Positions 41,476-49,898 of a stretch of 64,000 nucleotides of DNA are shown piece by piece. Location: positions 1 to 64,000 of the forward strand of contig JAFAEX010000158.1 in the NCBI GenBank assembly GCA_023423795.1, written 5' to 3'. Numbering within the stretch: the stretch's first letter is position 1; the number at the start of each line of letters is the position of its first letter. The stretch is from Chloroflexota bacterium (GTDB lineage Bacteria > Chloroflexota > Chloroflexia > Thermomicrobiales > UBA6265). Below the pieces are notes generated by a model. The model searched no databases. It was not told the origin of the DNA and was given only the letters and a program-made list of their open reading frames with translations. The translations under genes were made by a program, and so were the position numbers.

Positions 41476-43446
41476 ATGGGTGAATCGAAATGGCTCCGGA
41501 ACGGGCTGGTCTGGCTCGTTCTCGTTGTCGCGACCATCGCCTTGTGGGTGACGTTCGTCGGCAACGACCCGCAGACCGAGAACATAAGCGTCGGCCAGAT
41601 GGCGGCGGCGATCCGCGGCAACCAGGTTGACCGGCTCGTCCAGAAGCAGGACGGGCGTGATGTCATCGTTCACTACCGCGACGGGGCGGGCCTCGCCAAC
41701 GCGGTGGTCACGCTGCCGGCTGGCACCGACCTGCTTACCGTCCTCGACAACTACGGCATCGAGGCGTCGTCGCTGCCGCCGGACCTGGTCGTGTTCGAAC
41801 CGGCCAGCCGCTGGACCGGCCTGCTGTCGGCCATGACCTTCCTCCTGCCGACGCTGTTCCTGATCGGCATCTTCGTCTTCATGATGCGGCAGGCGCAGGG
41901 CAGCAACAACCAGGCGATGAGTTTCGGCAAGAGCCGCGCCCGCCTCTTCACCGGCAACAAGCCGACGGTGACGTTCGCCGACGTCGCCGGGGTCGATGAG
42001 GCCAAGGAAGAACTGGTCGAGGTCGTCGAGTTCCTCAAGTACCCGGAGAAGTTCGCCGCGCTCGGCGCGCGCATCCCGCGCGGCGTGCTGCTCGTCGGAC
42101 CGCCGGGTACCGGCAAGACCCTTCTGTCGCGGGCCGTCGCCGGCGAGGCGGGGGTGCCGTTCTTCTCGATCTCCGGTTCGGAGTTCGTCGAGATGTTCGT
42201 CGGCGTCGGCGCAAGCCGGGTCCGGGACCTTTTCGAGCAAGCCAAGCGCAACGCGCCCTGCATCGTCTTCGTTGACGAGATCGACGCCGTCGGCCGGCAA
42301 CGTGGGGCCGGCCTCGGCGGCAGCCACGACGAGCGGGAGCAGACCCTCAACCAGATCCTGGTCGAGATGGACGGTTTCGACTCGTCCACCAACGTCATCG
42401 TCATCGCCGCGACCAACCGGCCCGACGTGCTGGACCCGGCGCTGCTGCGCCCGGGCCGCTTCGACCGGCAGGTGATCCTGGACCGGCCCGACATCGCCGG
42501 TCGCCGGCAAATCCTCGAAGTCCACGCCCGCGGAAAGCCGCTGGAAGAAGAAGTCTCGGTGGAGAACCTGGCCCGCCAGACGCCGGGCTTTTCCGGCGCG
42601 GACCTGGAGAACCTCGTCAACGAAGCGGCGATCCTCGCCGCGCGGCGAAACAAGAAGACCGTCGGCCACGATGAACTGACCGAGGCGATCGACCGCGTGA
42701 TCGCCGGGCCGCAGCGCAAGAGCCGGGTCATCTCCGAGCGCGAGCGCACGATGACCGCCTACCACGAGGCCGGTCACGCGCTCGTCGCCCGCATGCTGCC
42801 CAACGCCGACCCGGTGCGGAAGGTCAGCATCGTCGCCCGCGGCATGATGGGCGGCTACACGCGCGTGGTGCCGAACGAGGACCGCCTGTTCAAGACCAAG
42901 GCCCAGTTCGAGGACGACCTCGCGGTCTTCATGGCGGGGCACGTCGCCGAGATGATGGTGTTCGAGGAGCAGTCCACCGGCGCGGCCAACGACATCGAGC
43001 GGGCGACCGCCGTGGCGCGGCGGATGGTCACCGAGTTCGGGATGAGCGACCTCGGCCCGCTCGCGTTCGGCAAGAAGGACGAACTGGTCTTCCTCGGCCG
43101 CGAGATCTCCGAACAGCGCAACTACAGCGACGAGGTGGCCTACCGGATCGACCAGGAGATCGGCCGCCTCGTCGAGCAGGCGCACGCCCGCGCCAGGGAG
43201 ATCCTCTCCACCCACGCGGACAAACTGGAAGCCATCGCCGAGTTGCTGATCCGGGAAGAGACGATCGAGGGGGAGGAACTCGAAGCCCTCTTCGACACCC
43301 CGCGCCCGCAGCCGGACCTGGTCGGGCCGCCGCTGGGCCGCCCGGCGACCCGCTTCAATCCGCGCCCGCAGGTCGCGCCGGACAACCGGCCGGAACTGGA
43401 CGCCAAGTCTGGCCCCGGCAAGTGGTCGCCGCAACCCGCCGACTGA
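41476..43446 (+). CDS. ftsH: ATP-dependent zinc metalloprotease FtsH
   Basis: 656 aa. A membrane-bound AAA+ protease that degrades misfolded and short-lived membrane and cytosolic proteins. Two transmembrane helices (about 8-27 and 115-137) flank a periplasm-facing domain. The AAA module has GPPGTGKT (208-215), CIVFVDEIDAVGRQR (Walker B) and the second-region-of-homology ATNRPDVLDPALLRPGRFDR. The zinc site is AYHEAGHALVA with the third ligand in GAANDIERAT. The ATG at 41476 follows GGGAG by seven bases. The C-terminal 45 residues are Pro-rich and disordered. Confidence 0.97.
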   Translation: MGESKWLRNGLVWLVLVVATIALWVTFVGNDPQTENISVGQMAAAIRGNQVDRLVQKQDGRDVIVHYRDGAGLANAVVTLPAGTDLLTVLDNYGIEASSLPPDLVVFEPASRWTGLLSAMTFLLPTLFLIGIFVFMMRQAQGSNNQAMSFGKSRARLFTGNKPTVTFADVAGVDEAKEELVEVVEFLKYPEKFAALGARIPRGVLLVGPPGTGKTLLSRAVAGEAGVPFFSISGSEFVEMFVGVGASRVRDLFEQAKRNAPCIVFVDEIDAVGRQRGAGLGGSHDEREQTLNQILVEMDGFDSSTNVIVIAATNRPDVLDPALLRPGRFDRQVILDRPDIAGRRQILEVHARGKPLEEEVSVENLARQTPGFSGADLENLVNEAAILAARRNKKTVGHDELTEAIDRVIAGPQRKSRVISERERTMTAYHEAGHALVARMLPNADPVRKVSIVARGMMGGYTRVVPNEDRLFKTKAQFEDDLAVFMAGHVAEMMVFEEQSTGAANDIERATAVARRMVTEFGMSDLGPLAFGKKDELVFLGREISEQRNYSDEVAYRIDQEIGRLVEQAHARAREILSTHADKLEAIAELLIREETIEGEELEALFDTPRPQPDLVGPPLGRPATRFNPRPQVAPDNRPELDAKSGPGKWSPQPAD

Positions 43447-43470
43447 CCGTTTCAGGCAGTCTGGTCCCTT

Positions 43471-43503
43471 CCGCGCCCGGTCGAACGACCGGGCGCGGTT
43501 TCG
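43471..43503 (+). terminator. Terminator of ftsH
   Basis: Twelve-base arms 43471-43482 (CCGCGCCCGGTC) and 43487-43498 around GAAC, then TTTCG. It lies 24 bases after the ftsH stop. Confidence 0.8.
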
Positions 43504-43589
43504 TTCCCGTGCCCGATCGCAGGTTGGGGCGCACTCCGCGAACGCGGTGGCACAGACACCCCTTGCACGTACTTCCGGGCGTTGGGGTG

Positions 43590-43666
43590 GGAGGGAACGC
43601 GAATCGACCCGACTGCGGTCGTTCTGGCGCGTACGTACGCAGAGATTCGCGATCGAAAAAATGCCG
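43590..43666 (-). repeat. GCGTACGTACGC-core element, copy 2
   Basis: Reverse complement aligns gaplessly with 20038-20114 over 77 bases, identical in the palindromic core (43629-43640) and in blocks CGGCATTT, TCGCG, TTCGCG and CCCTCC. The AT-rich inverted arms that surround copy 1 are not found here. The element lies between convergent ftsH and tRNA-Ala. Confidence 0.6.
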
Positions 43667-43831
43667 AGCCAGCAGCGAAGAAGGGCCGAGGAAACACGGT
43701 TGAAGGCGCTGCACGCAACCTGACCGGGTCCGGCCCAGTACGGCGGGCAAGGGATGGGTCAGGCGGCCGGAGAGACGGGTTCGCTGGCGCCACCGGCCAC
43801 CGGCCGGATCTCGGAGGTTTGCGCACGACTG
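43667..43831. other. Remainder of the ftsH / tRNA-Ala gap
   Basis: Part of a 431-base gap. Outside the ftsH terminator, the GCGTACGTACGC element and the tRNA terminator, nothing recognisable is present. Reading frames here are short and lack ribosome sites. Confidence 0.4.
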
Positions 43832-43861
43832 AAAACGGCCCGGGCGCATTGCCCGGGCCGT
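43832..43861 (-). terminator. Terminator of tRNA-Ala
   Basis: Eleven-base arms 43835-43845 (ACGGCCCGGGC) and 43851-43861 with a five-base loop, followed on the minus strand by TTTTC. Confidence 0.88.
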
Positions 43862-43877
43862 CGCAGGTTCCTCGTGG

Positions 43878-43950
<73 letters not shown>

Positions 43951-44060
43951 GCGCGGAACGCCGAGAGTATACGCAGCGCCGGGCCGAAGCGTCAACGAGG
44001 ACGGCCGCCAGACCCGTGGGATGCCGCGGGCGACCGCTAGCATGGCCGCGGGCCGGGTGA

Positions 44061-44066
44061 TATACT
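44061..44066 (+). promoter_or_regulatory. TATACT -10 box of tRNA-Gly
   Basis: TATACT ends 11 bases before the tRNA-Gly gene, the normal distance for a tRNA promoter. The -35 position has no close match to TTGACA. Confidence 0.55.
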
Positions 44067-44077
44067 CCGGCCGAGTT

Positions 44078-44153
44078 GCGGGGGTAACTCAGTTGGTAGA
44101 GTACCTGCTTCCCAAGCAGGCTGTCGCGGGTTCGAGTCCCGTCCCCCGCTCCA
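44078..44153 (+). tRNA. tRNA-Gly (anticodon CCC)
   Basis: Acceptor GCGGGGG/CCCCCGC; D stem ACTC/GAGT; anticodon stem CCTGC/GCAGG with loop TTCCCAA, anticodon CCC; T arm GCGGG-TTCGAGT-CCCGT. Discriminator T and CCA encoded. Confidence 0.96.
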
Positions 44154-44169
44154 GTACCCACCGACGCTT

Positions 44170-44205
44170 GCGGCCCCGAGGACTTCCTCGGGGCCGCTTT
44201 TGTTT
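44170..44205 (+). terminator. Terminator of tRNA-Gly
   Basis: Twelve-base arms 44170-44181 (GCGGCCCCGAGG) and 44186-44197 around ACTT, then TTTTGTTT. A near copy without the T-run recurs at 45403-45430. Confidence 0.9.
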
Positions 44206-44248
44206 CGTCCTACCGTGCGTCCTGTTGGCCAAACCGGCGCGGTGGGAT

Positions 44249-45208
44249 CTAGAGGCCACGTTCGTCGCGGAACTCCGTGAGAAGGTCGTTCGCGGTCCCG
44301 ATCTTGTCGGTGGCTTCCTGGATCAGCGCCGCTGCCTGTTCGAGTTTGGCGGCGTCGAACGTGTCGAGGCCCTCGGCGATCAGGAACGAGGCGTCGTTGA
44401 GCAGGTTCAACGAGCTCAGGGTTTCGGCGTGAACGGACGCGATCGACGCAGGCGGCACGATCTCCTGGGCCCGTTCGTAGGACACTCGCCAGATCGCCAA
44501 CTCCGTCGCGACCTCGATGGTCCAGTCGTCGCTGCCGATCCGCGGGTTCGAGGCGAGGGCGCTGAACCGGCCCAGGCTGTCGGACATGTCGGAGAGAATC
44601 GGCGTGATCTCGTCGATGTAGGCAGCGACGTTTGCCGTGTCGTCGAATGCGGCAGCCGGCGCCGGCGTGGGCGTCGGAGAAGTCGCTGCACCCGGGCTGG
44701 TGGCGATGTTCGTTTCGTCGTCTGCGGAGTCGTCGGCCACGCTTCCCGGCACCGGCGCCATTTCGTCGATGACGAACAGCGACAGGTCAGTGCCGGCGGC
44801 GGACGGGCTGAGGTAGCCGATGCCGGAGACGCCCGAGTCGTCGATCGGAATCAGGCCGACGACGAGCGAGCCGGACCCGTCGAACACCCCGCCGATCGAG
44901 CCGCACGCGAGATCCACGTTCGGGTTCTTGGGATCGGCCACGAAGAGCGACCAGCCCGCTTCGGCGAGGGCGGCGAGCGGAACGTCGAGGGACGTGCGCG
45001 ATTGGGCGGCCGTCACGGCGTCTTCGTGACCGACGGGTTCACCCACCGGCACGGCGGCTGGGGTGAGATCGGCGACCAGCGCGCCCGGCTCGTCGCAGCC
45101 GCCGGAGTAGATCGCGGCGGGGTACGCGCCGTCCTGCGCGGCTGCGCCAAACGGTAGCGCGAGGCCGGCCACGGTTCCGACGATGGCGATGCGAACGGCA
45201 TTGTTCAT
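44249..45208 (-). CDS. Secreted protein with Pro/Thr-rich linker, 319 aa
   Basis: A signal peptide (IAIVGTVAGLALPFGAAAQ) ends near residue 25. The N-terminal domain (about 28-150) starts YPAAIYSGGCDEPGALVADL and has LACGSIGG and SGIGYLSPS, a pattern like small secreted domains found in Thermomicrobia-type proteins, of unknown role. A low-complexity linker TSPGAATSPTPTPAPAAA separates it from a helical C-terminal domain (190-319) with heptad-like LEQAAALIQEATDKIG. The ATG at 45208 follows GGGGGATG. It is convergent with tRNA-Gly. Probably surface-associated or periplasm-facing. Confidence 0.72.
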   Translation of the reverse strand: MNNAVRIAIVGTVAGLALPFGAAAQDGAYPAAIYSGGCDEPGALVADLTPAAVPVGEPVGHEDAVTAAQSRTSLDVPLAALAEAGWSLFVADPKNPNVDLACGSIGGVFDGSGSLVVGLIPIDDSGVSGIGYLSPSAAGTDLSLFVIDEMAPVPGSVADDSADDETNIATSPGAATSPTPTPAPAAAFDDTANVAAYIDEITPILSDMSDSLGRFSALASNPRIGSDDWTIEVATELAIWRVSYERAQEIVPPASIASVHAETLSSLNLLNDASFLIAEGLDTFDAAKLEQAAALIQEATDKIGTANDLLTEFRDERGL

Positions 45209-45402
45209 GGTTCATCCCCCTTGACCCTGCGGCCAGCGGCGTCGCCGGCCCGGTTTTCTTCGGCTCCCAGCGGCCTTGGGGACGGCGCCGCAACCATTAC
45301 GCCACGTCCTGACCGGACGTGGACGCAGGAACCGGGGTGCCCCCGAATGCGTGGCCGGAGCGGCTCGTAGCCCGGTCTCCGCAACGGCGCGAAGGAACGC
45401 CG

Positions 45403-45430
45403 GCGGCCCCGAGGACTCCCTAGGGGCCGC
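45403..45430. repeat. Hairpin near-identical to the tRNA-Gly terminator
   Basis: GCGGCCCCGAGGACTCCCTA then GGGGCCGC differs from the tRNA-Gly terminator stem-loop at about two positions but lacks a T-run. It lies 28 bases past the stop of the binding-protein gene and could end that transcript. It is the main feature of the 250-base gap 45209-45458. Confidence 0.55.
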
Positions 45431-45458
45431 TTCGCGGTACGCAATTGGCGATCCGCCG

Positions 45459-46838
45459 TCAGACCCCGGCGGCGACTTTCTCGGCGGCCCACTGCTTATA
45501 CCGCTCGAGCAGCAACCGGTTGGCCTGCCGCCACTTGTCGGCCACGTCCTGCGTGAACGCGGCGGCCTGTTCCGGGGAGTCCATCTGGCCGGTGATGAGC
45601 TGCACCTGCGCGGTGTTGAACCCGTTGAACCAGACGTCGAACGGCACGTAATTCTCGATCTGCGGGGCCGGATTCTCGGTTGCCCAGTCGAACACCTCGC
45701 GCACGAGCGGGTCGGTGATCGTTTCCGGATCGAAGCGGTCGTCCGCCGGCGGCACGCCGGTCGCCTCGTAGTAGGCGGCGAGTTGTTCCGGGGTGTGGAG
45801 GAACGTGATGAAGTTTGCCGCGATCGCTTGCTGCTCCGGGCTCGACCAGCTCGTCACCGCCAGCGTCTGCGAGGTCGAGGTCAGCCGGTCGGCGAAGGGG
45901 CCGTCGCCGGTCGGCGGCAACTTCATCACACCGGCGTTGTCGGGGCCGATGGCCTCAACGTAGGACGCCATCTCGGAACCGGTGATCAGCGTCAGGCCGG
46001 CCTTGCCCTGCGTCACCAGTTGCTGCCCGGAATACATGTCCAGCGAGGCTACGTCCTCGGGGAAGGCCTTGCGCTCGTACAGTTCCTGCCAGCGGGCGAA
46101 GAAGTCCACGTAGGCGGGATCGGTGAAACTGGTCTCGCCGGTGACGGCCTGGAGCACCTCGCCGACGCCCTCCACCTGCTGGATCAGGCTGTCGAGCAGG
46201 AAGCGGCCGGCGCCCCAGGTGTCCTTCGCGCCGAAGCCGATCAGCGGCATCCCGGCGGCGGCGAAGGCGTCGGCGGCGGCGAGGAACCCGTCCCACGTCG
46301 CCGGCGGGTTCTCCGGGTCCAGCCCGGTGGCGGTGAACGCCGCCTTATTGTAGATGAGCGGGTACGACGGCTGAAGGTACCACGCCGCCGACCAGATCTT
46401 GCCTTCGAAGGTGGCCTCGTCGCCGTTGAGGTAGTGGGACGCTTCCTCCATCCCGACGAGGTCGGAGATGGGCACGATCCAGCCCTTCCAGGCCGGGTCC
46501 ATCGTATAGATCCCGCCCCAGAGGTACATGATGTTCGGGCCCTGCTTCGCCTGCCCGGCGGCCTCGTAGGAAGGCAGCAGGGCATCGGTGGAGAGCAGAT
46601 TGTTGTTGAAGGTGACGTTCGGGTGCGCCTCGACGTAGGCCGCCTGCGCGGCTTCCAGCCACGCTTCGGAGCCGGGCGCCTCGGTTTCGCCCCACCACCA
46701 GAAGTCGATCTGCACCGGATCGGTCGGCAGCGCCGCGTCCTGCGCGGATGCCCGCCGCGCCGCCGGCAGCACGCCGGCGGTCGCGCCGAGCGCCGCCGCG
46801 CCGAACCCGATCAGCCCGCGCCTCGACAGGTTTGCCAT
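45459..46838 (-). CDS. Carbohydrate ABC transporter substrate-binding protein (Tat-type signal)
   Basis: 459 aa. NLSRRGLIGFGAAALGATAG is a twin-arginine signal, so the protein is likely exported folded. The mature part is a family 1 solute-binding protein: PVQIDFWWWGETEAPGSEAW, NIMYLWGGIYTMDPAWKGW, SYPLIYNKAAFTATGLDPEN and PPATWDGFLAAADAFAAAG are typical of sugar binders. Trp-rich surface suits an oligosaccharide or polyol ligand. The ATG at 46838 follows GAAGGCG. Two permease genes follow it upstream on the strand (transcribed before it). No ATPase gene is present, so it probably shares an MsiK/UgpC-type ATPase encoded elsewhere. Confidence 0.88.
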   Translation of the reverse strand: MANLSRRGLIGFGAAALGATAGVLPAARRASAQDAALPTDPVQIDFWWWGETEAPGSEAWLEAAQAAYVEAHPNVTFNNNLLSTDALLPSYEAAGQAKQGPNIMYLWGGIYTMDPAWKGWIVPISDLVGMEEASHYLNGDEATFEGKIWSAAWYLQPSYPLIYNKAAFTATGLDPENPPATWDGFLAAADAFAAAGMPLIGFGAKDTWGAGRFLLDSLIQQVEGVGEVLQAVTGETSFTDPAYVDFFARWQELYERKAFPEDVASLDMYSGQQLVTQGKAGLTLITGSEMASYVEAIGPDNAGVMKLPPTGDGPFADRLTSTSQTLAVTSWSSPEQQAIAANFITFLHTPEQLAAYYEATGVPPADDRFDPETITDPLVREVFDWATENPAPQIENYVPFDVWFNGFNTAQVQLITGQMDSPEQAAAFTQDVADKWRQANRLLLERYKQWAAEKVAAGV

Positions 46839-46897
46839 CGCCTTCGTCCTCCGCGTTCCGCCCGGCGCGGGACCGGTCCCACGCCGCCCGGCGGCGG

Positions 46898-47776
46898 TCA
46901 TTCTTTGACCGCGCCCGCCAGGAGACCGCTCATGAAGAACCGCTGCCCGAACACGTAGAGCAGCAGCAACGGGATGGCCGAGATGGTCGCCCCGGCCATC
47001 ACCAGCGGGATGTCCACGGTGTTTTTGCCCTTCAGCAGCGCCAGCCCGGCCTGCAACGTGCGGGACTGTTCGTTCTGGAGCATGACCACCGCGATCAGCA
47101 GTTCGTTCCACGCCCACAGCGCGTTGACGATCCCCAGCGTCAGCAGGGCGGGCCGCACCAGCGGCACCACGATCGTCCACAGGATGCGCAGGTGCCCCGC
47201 GCCCTCGACGATGGCGGCCTCGTAGAGTTCGCCGGGGATTCCCTCGATGAAGCGCACCATCAGGAAAACCGAGAACGGGAACATCAGCCCGGCGTAGGCG
47301 ACGATCACCGCGTCGAAGTGGTTGACCCGGCCGAGCGCCGTCATCAGCGAGAAGAGCGGCAGGAGCATGACGATCGGCGGCACGACCATCAGGAAGACGA
47401 AGACCCGCAGCAGCGTCGCCGAGCCGCGGAACGGGAGCCGCACGAAGACGTAGGCCGCCGGCATGCAGACCAGCGTCACCAGCAGCACGGAGCCGCCGGT
47501 GACGATCAGGGAGTTGACGATCCAGCGCCCCATGTTCTCACCGAAGGCGCGGGCGAAGTTGTCTAGCGTGAAGGCGGCCGGCCAGCCGAACGGCGCGCTG
47601 ATGTAGTCGCCCTGCGTGCGCAGCGCGCTCCAGGCCATGAACCACAGCGGGAAGAGCGCCACCGCCGATCCGAGGAGCAGCAGCGCCTGCTGGATGGCCC
47701 CGCCAATCCTGCGGCGCGTCCGGGCGCTGAGGCGCGGCGGGGCGGGGGAGGGTTCGAAGTTGGCCACCGCGCTCAT
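46898..47776 (-). CDS. Carbohydrate ABC transporter permease, MalG type
   Basis: 292 aa with six hydrophobic helices. The cytoplasmic EAA loop, which contacts the ATPase, reads ELYEAAIVEGAGHLRILWTI and PLVRPAL. YISAPFGWPAAFTLDNFARAF is the usual opening after helix 1. The ATG at 47776 overlaps the upstream permease stop as ATGA. The binding-protein gene starts 59 bases downstream. Together they form a CUT1-type importer lacking its ATPase. Confidence 0.9.
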   Translation of the reverse strand: MSAVANFEPSPAPPRLSARTRRRIGGAIQQALLLLGSAVALFPLWFMAWSALRTQGDYISAPFGWPAAFTLDNFARAFGENMGRWIVNSLIVTGGSVLLVTLVCMPAAYVFVRLPFRGSATLLRVFVFLMVVPPIVMLLPLFSLMTALGRVNHFDAVIVAYAGLMFPFSVFLMVRFIEGIPGELYEAAIVEGAGHLRILWTIVVPLVRPALLTLGIVNALWAWNELLIAVVMLQNEQSRTLQAGLALLKGKNTVDIPLVMAGATISAIPLLLLYVFGQRFFMSGLLAGAVKE

Positions 47777-48747
47777 CGGGAACCTCCCCGGCCAGCGACG
47801 CGCGGCGCGACGAGCGATACGCCGGCGACGACGATCGCCGTCACGAGCACGACGGTCGCCGCCGCCGCCGCGAGGTTCATCTGCGCCGTCGTGAAGGCGT
47901 TCTGGTAGATGTAGAGGTCTGCCGTCATCGTCGCGTTCCCGGGACCGCCGTTGGTGATGACGAATACGTAGGAGAACGTCCAGACCGCCACGGTGATGAC
48001 GGCGGTGATGGCGAAGAAGCCGATCACCGAGGCGAGTTGCGGCAGCGTCACGTCCCGGTGCGCCCGCCAGCGCGTCGCGCCGTCCACCATCGCCGCCTCC
48101 AGCGGTTCGGTGGAAAGCGACAGCAGCCGCGCCACGAACAGGACGATGCCCAGCACGCATTCGCGCCAGACCATCACCGCGCCGATCGAGACCAAGGCCA
48201 GCGAGGGGTCGCCCAGCCAGTCGCGCTGGAGGAGCCCGAGCCCGGCCGCGCCGAGCATCTGGTTCAGCGCCCCGTTGCGGGTCAGGATCTGGGAGAACGC
48301 GATGCCGCTTACCGGGATCGAGACGATGTACGGCACGAACAGCAGGAAGCGGTACACCGGCGCCGATCTGCGTTGTTCGTAGAGCAGGATGGCGAACACC
48401 AGCGCGACGACGACCATCACCGGCACGCAGGCCATCAGCAGCAGGTTGTTGCGGACGCTGGTGAGAAACAGCGGGTCGGTCAGCACGAGCCGGTAGTTGT
48501 CCACCCCGACGTACATGGAGAACGACCCGAGCGATTGCACGAGGCTCATCCGGACGAGGGCGTAGACGGGATAGAGGAACGTGAACGCGACCAGCGCCAA
48601 CCCCGGCAGCAGGAACAGCAGCGCGGCCCGGCCATCGCCCCGGCGGTAGCGCGGGCGGTGGTCGTCCCGGTGGTCGAGGCGCCCCGGCGCGCGCCCAACG
48701 GCGCGCCGGGGCAGCGCCAGCGCGTCGCTCCGTTGCTCGGCAACCAC
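47773..48747 (-). CDS. Carbohydrate ABC transporter permease, MalF/UgpA type
   Basis: 324 aa with six transmembrane helices after a hydrophilic, Arg-rich N terminus of about 40 residues. LLFLLPGLALVAFTFLYPVY opens helix 1. The EAA loop reads PLEAAMVDGATRWRAHRDVT followed by LPQLA. GGPGNATMTADLYIYQNAF is the conserved periplasmic segment of this family. GTG at 48747 follows GGAGGAG. The much longer open frame upstream is antisense to the epimerase-like gene. First gene of the minus-strand importer operon. Confidence 0.88.
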   Translation of the reverse strand: MVAEQRSDALALPRRAVGRAPGRLDHRDDHRPRYRRGDGRAALLFLLPGLALVAFTFLYPVYALVRMSLVQSLGSFSMYVGVDNYRLVLTDPLFLTSVRNNLLLMACVPVMVVVALVFAILLYEQRRSAPVYRFLLFVPYIVSIPVSGIAFSQILTRNGALNQMLGAAGLGLLQRDWLGDPSLALVSIGAVMVWRECVLGIVLFVARLLSLSTEPLEAAMVDGATRWRAHRDVTLPQLASVIGFFAITAVITVAVWTFSYVFVITNGGPGNATMTADLYIYQNAFTTAQMNLAAAAATVVLVTAIVVAGVSLVAPRVAGRGGSR

Positions 48748-48897
48748 GGGCCGGTCTCCTCCTGCCGGAGACGGTTTGCACGACGGGCGGTAAACGATTC
48801 CCGCCAATGCTTGGGTAGGGCATGATACACGCACGATGCTTGAAATCGCGCGCCCGTCGCCGGCCGCGCCGCGCCACGGGGAAGAGGGGGTTGCCCG

Positions 48898-49881
48898 GTG
48901 CGGGACTGGAGCGCCGACTGGAGTTACCGCGGCCAGCCGGCGGTGGTCATCGAGAGCCGGCGGCTGCGCGTCGTGGTCTTGCCCGACCTCGGCGGCAAGA
49001 TCTGGTCGATCCGCGACAAGGCGCACGACCGGGAACTGCTGTGGCACAACCCGCGGGTGCCACCGTCCTCGGCGCCGTTCGGCGCGCGCTACGACGACTG
49101 GTTCGCCGGCGGCTGGGACGACCTGTTCCCGAACGATGCCCCGGTGCTCCTCGACGGGCAGCCGCTGCCGGACCACGGGGAGTGGTGGGCGCGCCCGTGC
49201 CGGTGGCGCATCGACGAGGAGCCGGGGACGCTGCGCCTCGTGCTTTCCGGCCTCGGCCTGGTCACCCCGCACCGTTGGGAGCGCGTCATCGAACTGCGTG
49301 AGGACGAGCGGGCGATCTGGTGCTCGACCACCATTCGCAACGAGGGGCACGCGCCGTTGCCGTTCCTTTGGCGCATCCATCCGGCGTTGCCGGCGACGCC
49401 CGGGTCCCGCATCGAGATCCCGTCGGAGCACGTCGTCATTGAGGCGGCGTCGTCGCCGGGCCTCGACCGTCGCCCGTTCGCCTGGCCGCTGGCGCGCACG
49501 ACCGATGGCGGCGTGTCGAACCTCGGCGTCTGCCCCGAACCGGGCCACGAGAGGATGCTGCAGGCGTACGCGACCCGGCTCCGCGCCGGCTGGTGCGCCC
49601 TCACCGGCGCGGACGGCCTCGGCGTCGGCTTCGCGTTCGATCCGGCCGCGATCGACACGGTGACGTTGTTCGCCACGTTCGGCGGCTGGCGCGGGTTGAG
49701 CACCGTCATCCTCGAACCGGGGGTCGGCTGGCCCTCCGACCTCGACAAGGCGCGGGCCAACGGCAGCGCCCGGGTCATCGCTCCCGGGGAGACGACCGAA
49801 TTCGCCATAACGATGGTCGCCTACGAGGGCGTCGGCCGGGTCGAGGACATCGGCCGCGACGGCGTCGTTCGCGGCCGCTGA
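48898..49881 (+). CDS. Aldose-1-epimerase-like (galactose mutarotase fold) protein
   Basis: 327 aa. The beta-sandwich pattern of mutarotase-fold proteins is visible: VVIESRRLRVVVLPDLGGKI, LLWHNPRVPP, GGWDDLFPND, the histidine-containing FLWRIHPALP, and a C-terminal LEPGVGW. LPDLGGKIWSIRDK resembles DUF4432/DUF5107 relatives rather than classical GalM. It may interconvert sugar anomers or act on a modified sugar. GTG at 48898 has AGAGGGGG about ten bases upstream. It is divergent from the sugar importer and heads a three-gene plus-strand run with the SDR 17 bases downstream. Confidence 0.78.
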   Translation: MRDWSADWSYRGQPAVVIESRRLRVVVLPDLGGKIWSIRDKAHDRELLWHNPRVPPSSAPFGARYDDWFAGGWDDLFPNDAPVLLDGQPLPDHGEWWARPCRWRIDEEPGTLRLVLSGLGLVTPHRWERVIELREDERAIWCSTTIRNEGHAPLPFLWRIHPALPATPGSRIEIPSEHVVIEAASSPGLDRRPFAWPLARTTDGGVSNLGVCPEPGHERMLQAYATRLRAGWCALTGADGLGVGFAFDPAAIDTVTLFATFGGWRGLSTVILEPGVGWPSDLDKARANGSARVIAPGETTEFAITMVAYEGVGRVEDIGRDGVVRGR

Positions 49882-49898
49882 GCGAAGGGGAGGAAAGC

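Noticed and set aside
40372..43434. 1020-codon open frame on the minus strand
   Set aside because: It is antisense to ftsH, hpt and part of tilS, all with intact motifs. Composition is that of a mirror frame.
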